A stretch of 14,637 nucleotides of DNA from Promethearchaeota archaeon. Its GTDB lineage: Archaea; Asgardarchaeota; Lokiarchaeia; Sigynarchaeales; SOKP01. Below, piece after piece: positions 13,858 to 14,637 of this stretch (position 1 is the first letter of the stretch; the number at the start of each line of letters is the position of its first letter). The DNA lies in contig JAHPYY010000184.1 of assembly GCA_019058515.1 (NCBI GenBank), positions 1 through 14,637 of the forward strand, written 5' to 3'. Position numbers and translations under genes: made by a program. The notes below the pieces were generated by a model. It did not search any database, had not been told where the DNA came from, and saw only the letters and a program-made list of their open reading frames with translations.

Positions 13858-13974
13858 AAATTATTCCTCCACTTTATTATTACTAATTGCTCTAAATTGA
13901 AATAAACAAGAATAACGCCATTGTTAAAGCATTTTTTATTCCCGTTTTTCTCTATGAATATTAAAGAAATTTAT

Positions 13975-13988
13975 AATATTTAAATATT
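13975..13988 (-). promoter_or_regulatory. TATA-like palindrome upstream of the actin operon
   Basis: AATATTTAAATATT is a perfect 14-base palindrome 118 bases before the actin start. If it is the actin TATA box, transcription would begin near 13950 and the leader would be about 95 bases, long for an archaeon. No better TATA box was seen closer to the gene. It directly abuts the paired dyads at 13989-14026. Confidence 0.45.
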
Positions 13989-14026
13989 GTCACCATTCCG
14001 TGACAACTCGGTCACACGATCGTGAC
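13989..14026. promoter_or_regulatory. Two tandem GTCAC-N6-GTGAC dyads (operator candidate of the actin operon)
   Basis: GTCAC at 13989-13993 pairs with GTGAC at 14000-14004; GTCAC at 14011-14015 pairs with GTGAC at 14022-14026. Both dyads have the same six-base spacer length, different spacer sequence, and start exactly 22 bases apart, about two helical turns. This is the pattern of two dimer sites on one face of the DNA. They lie immediately upstream of the TATA-like palindrome when read toward actin. No other GTCAC-N6-GTGAC was noticed in the window. Confidence 0.6.
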
Positions 14027-14106
14027 AATGAAATTAAATCAATCAATCTCCCCAAATTTTGGGACCTTCTATCAAAATAATCTGCTATAAAAGTCGACTT
14101 TTTCTA

Positions 14107-14250
14107 ATGCAGCAAAATAAAATAATAGTAAGGTTTTATAAGCCAAAAAAACCCTTCTTCGCACATAGGGTTGAGCCTATCGCACTCGGGACAATTTTGG
14201 TAATATCTCTACTCATTAGTCGAATTATTTTTATATCGAATTCTCCTTAA
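14107..14250 (+). CDS. Possible 47-residue single-pass membrane protein
   Basis: ATG at 14107 to TAA at 14248-14250. The product has a basic N-terminus (MQQNKIIVRFYKPKKPFFAHR) and one hydrophobic helix (IALGTILVISLLISRIIFI) near its end. The same frame can be extended to a TTG at 14059. A TATA-like CTATAAAAG lies at about 14089-14097, too near this ATG for normal spacing, and no ribosome-binding site is seen. It could be chance coding in A/T-rich DNA, where hydrophobic helices arise easily. Confidence 0.28.
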   Translation: MQQNKIIVRFYKPKKPFFAHRVEPIALGTILVISLLISRIIFISNSP

Positions 14251-14315
14251 ATTATTTATTAAATTTATGACAAAAATGTGAAACTTTTTAAATACAAAAA
14301 AAAGGAAAGTTAAGA

Positions 14316-14637
14316 ATGAGATTGAAAGCGAGAAAGGGGACTAGGTACATTTTGATGGGGATAGCGGTAATACCAGTGATTGTATTAGCATTTTTTGCTT
14401 CCACAATTAATAGGCAACCTTTTGGAACAATGGATTTCTATGGGACATCTAAGGAGGTCTCATTGGATGAGTTTATTGATTCCGCTAATAAAATGGATTT
14501 ATCATTGCATTTACTGACAGAGCTACCTAATAATCTTAAGCGAACTGCTATTTACCTCAAAGAGAGCCCTTTTATTGCAATAATTGTTTATAGTGCTAAG
14601 AATAATAAAGATTATGAGACTGCTGAATTGACGGTTG
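14316..14637 (+). CDS. N-terminus of a membrane-anchored or secreted protein (partial)
   Basis: ATG at 14316 with GGAAAG at 14304-14309 six bases upstream opens a frame that runs off the right edge (107 codons seen). Residues 1-13 are basic (MRLKARKGTRYIL), and residues 12-30 form one hydrophobic helix (ILMGIAVIPVIVLAFFAST), a signal anchor or uncleaved signal peptide. The rest (NRQPFGTMDFYGTSKEVSLDEFIDSANKM..LHLLTELPNNLKR) is soluble and, by the positive-inside rule, outside the cell. No lipobox cysteine follows the helix. I do not recognise the family from this part. Confidence 0.75.
   Translation, partial: MRLKARKGTRYILMGIAVIPVIVLAFFASTINRQPFGTMDFYGTSKEVSLDEFIDSANKMDLSLHLLTELPNNLKRTAIYLKESPFIAIIVYSAKNNKDYETAELTV

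Larger units (their letters stand above)
13858..14315. other. 458-base intergenic region between actin and the terminal membrane protein
   Basis: From left to right: the actin ribosome-binding site (13865-13870), an A/T-rich stretch without evident structure that would be a long actin leader, the TATA-like palindrome, and the paired dyads. Then comes a low-confidence small membrane-protein frame (14107-14250), and A/T-rich DNA that must hold the promoter of the last gene, with TTTTTAAATA at 14285-14294 and TTATTTATTAAATTTA further up. No tRNA or structured RNA was recognised. Confidence 0.6.

Overview
The window is an A+T-rich piece of an archaeal chromosome, and its protein content points to an Asgard archaeon, most likely of the Lokiarchaeia type. 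The strongest evidence is a full-length eukaryote-like actin (12721-13857, minus strand). It keeps the actin nucleotide-binding signatures and long stretches that read like eukaryotic actin. Supporting evidence: an archaeal CTP-type riboflavin kinase fused to a winged helix, a RibL-type FAD synthase, a longin-like domain protein, a TrmB-type helix-turn-helix, and TATA-box-like promoters with short leaders. No rRNA, tRNA, CRISPR array or transposase was seen.

Layout. Positions 1-1358 (plus): the tail of an unidentified gene, then a flavin-cofactor pair, RibL-type FAD synthase and RibK riboflavin kinase, joined stop-to-start. Positions 1385-2540 (minus): a small Cys/His putative zinc protein and a CDP-alcohol phosphatidyltransferase for ether-lipid head groups. 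Positions 2652-3476 (plus): two small unidentified proteins separated by a hairpin terminator. Positions 3578-4519 (plus): a galactokinase-like GHMP kinase broken by two in-frame TAA stops. Positions 4529-7374 (minus): a CheR methyltransferase fused through a coiled coil to a CheD-like domain that has lost its catalytic Cys, and upstream of it a longin-like/winged-helix protein. Positions 7534-9383 (plus): an intact GHMP sugar kinase overlapping a sugar-1-phosphate nucleotidyltransferase, probably a two-step NDP-sugar route. Positions 9390-10803 (minus): an XRE regulator, a 31-residue membrane peptide, and a two-TM bPH2-domain protein ending in an XRE DNA-binding domain. Positions 11236-13857 (minus): the actin operon (actin, a small unidentified protein, and a protein joining a profilin/roadblock-like domain to a TrmB-type winged helix). 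Positions 13858-14637: a long actin upstream region holding two identical-architecture dyads, a possible small membrane protein, and the start of a membrane-anchored protein cut by the window end.

Most notable points. (1) The actin operon encodes its own candidate DNA-binding regulator with a profilin-like fold domain, and two GTCAC-N6-GTGAC dyads lie 22 bp apart next to a TATA-like palindrome upstream of actin. Together these suggest, by inference, an actin-linked transcriptional feedback circuit. (2) The CheR/pseudo-CheD fusion has no chemoreceptor genes nearby. (3) A regulator with a predicted membrane anchor combines a bPH2 domain with an XRE helix-turn-helix. All family calls are from reading the sequence; no database search was run.
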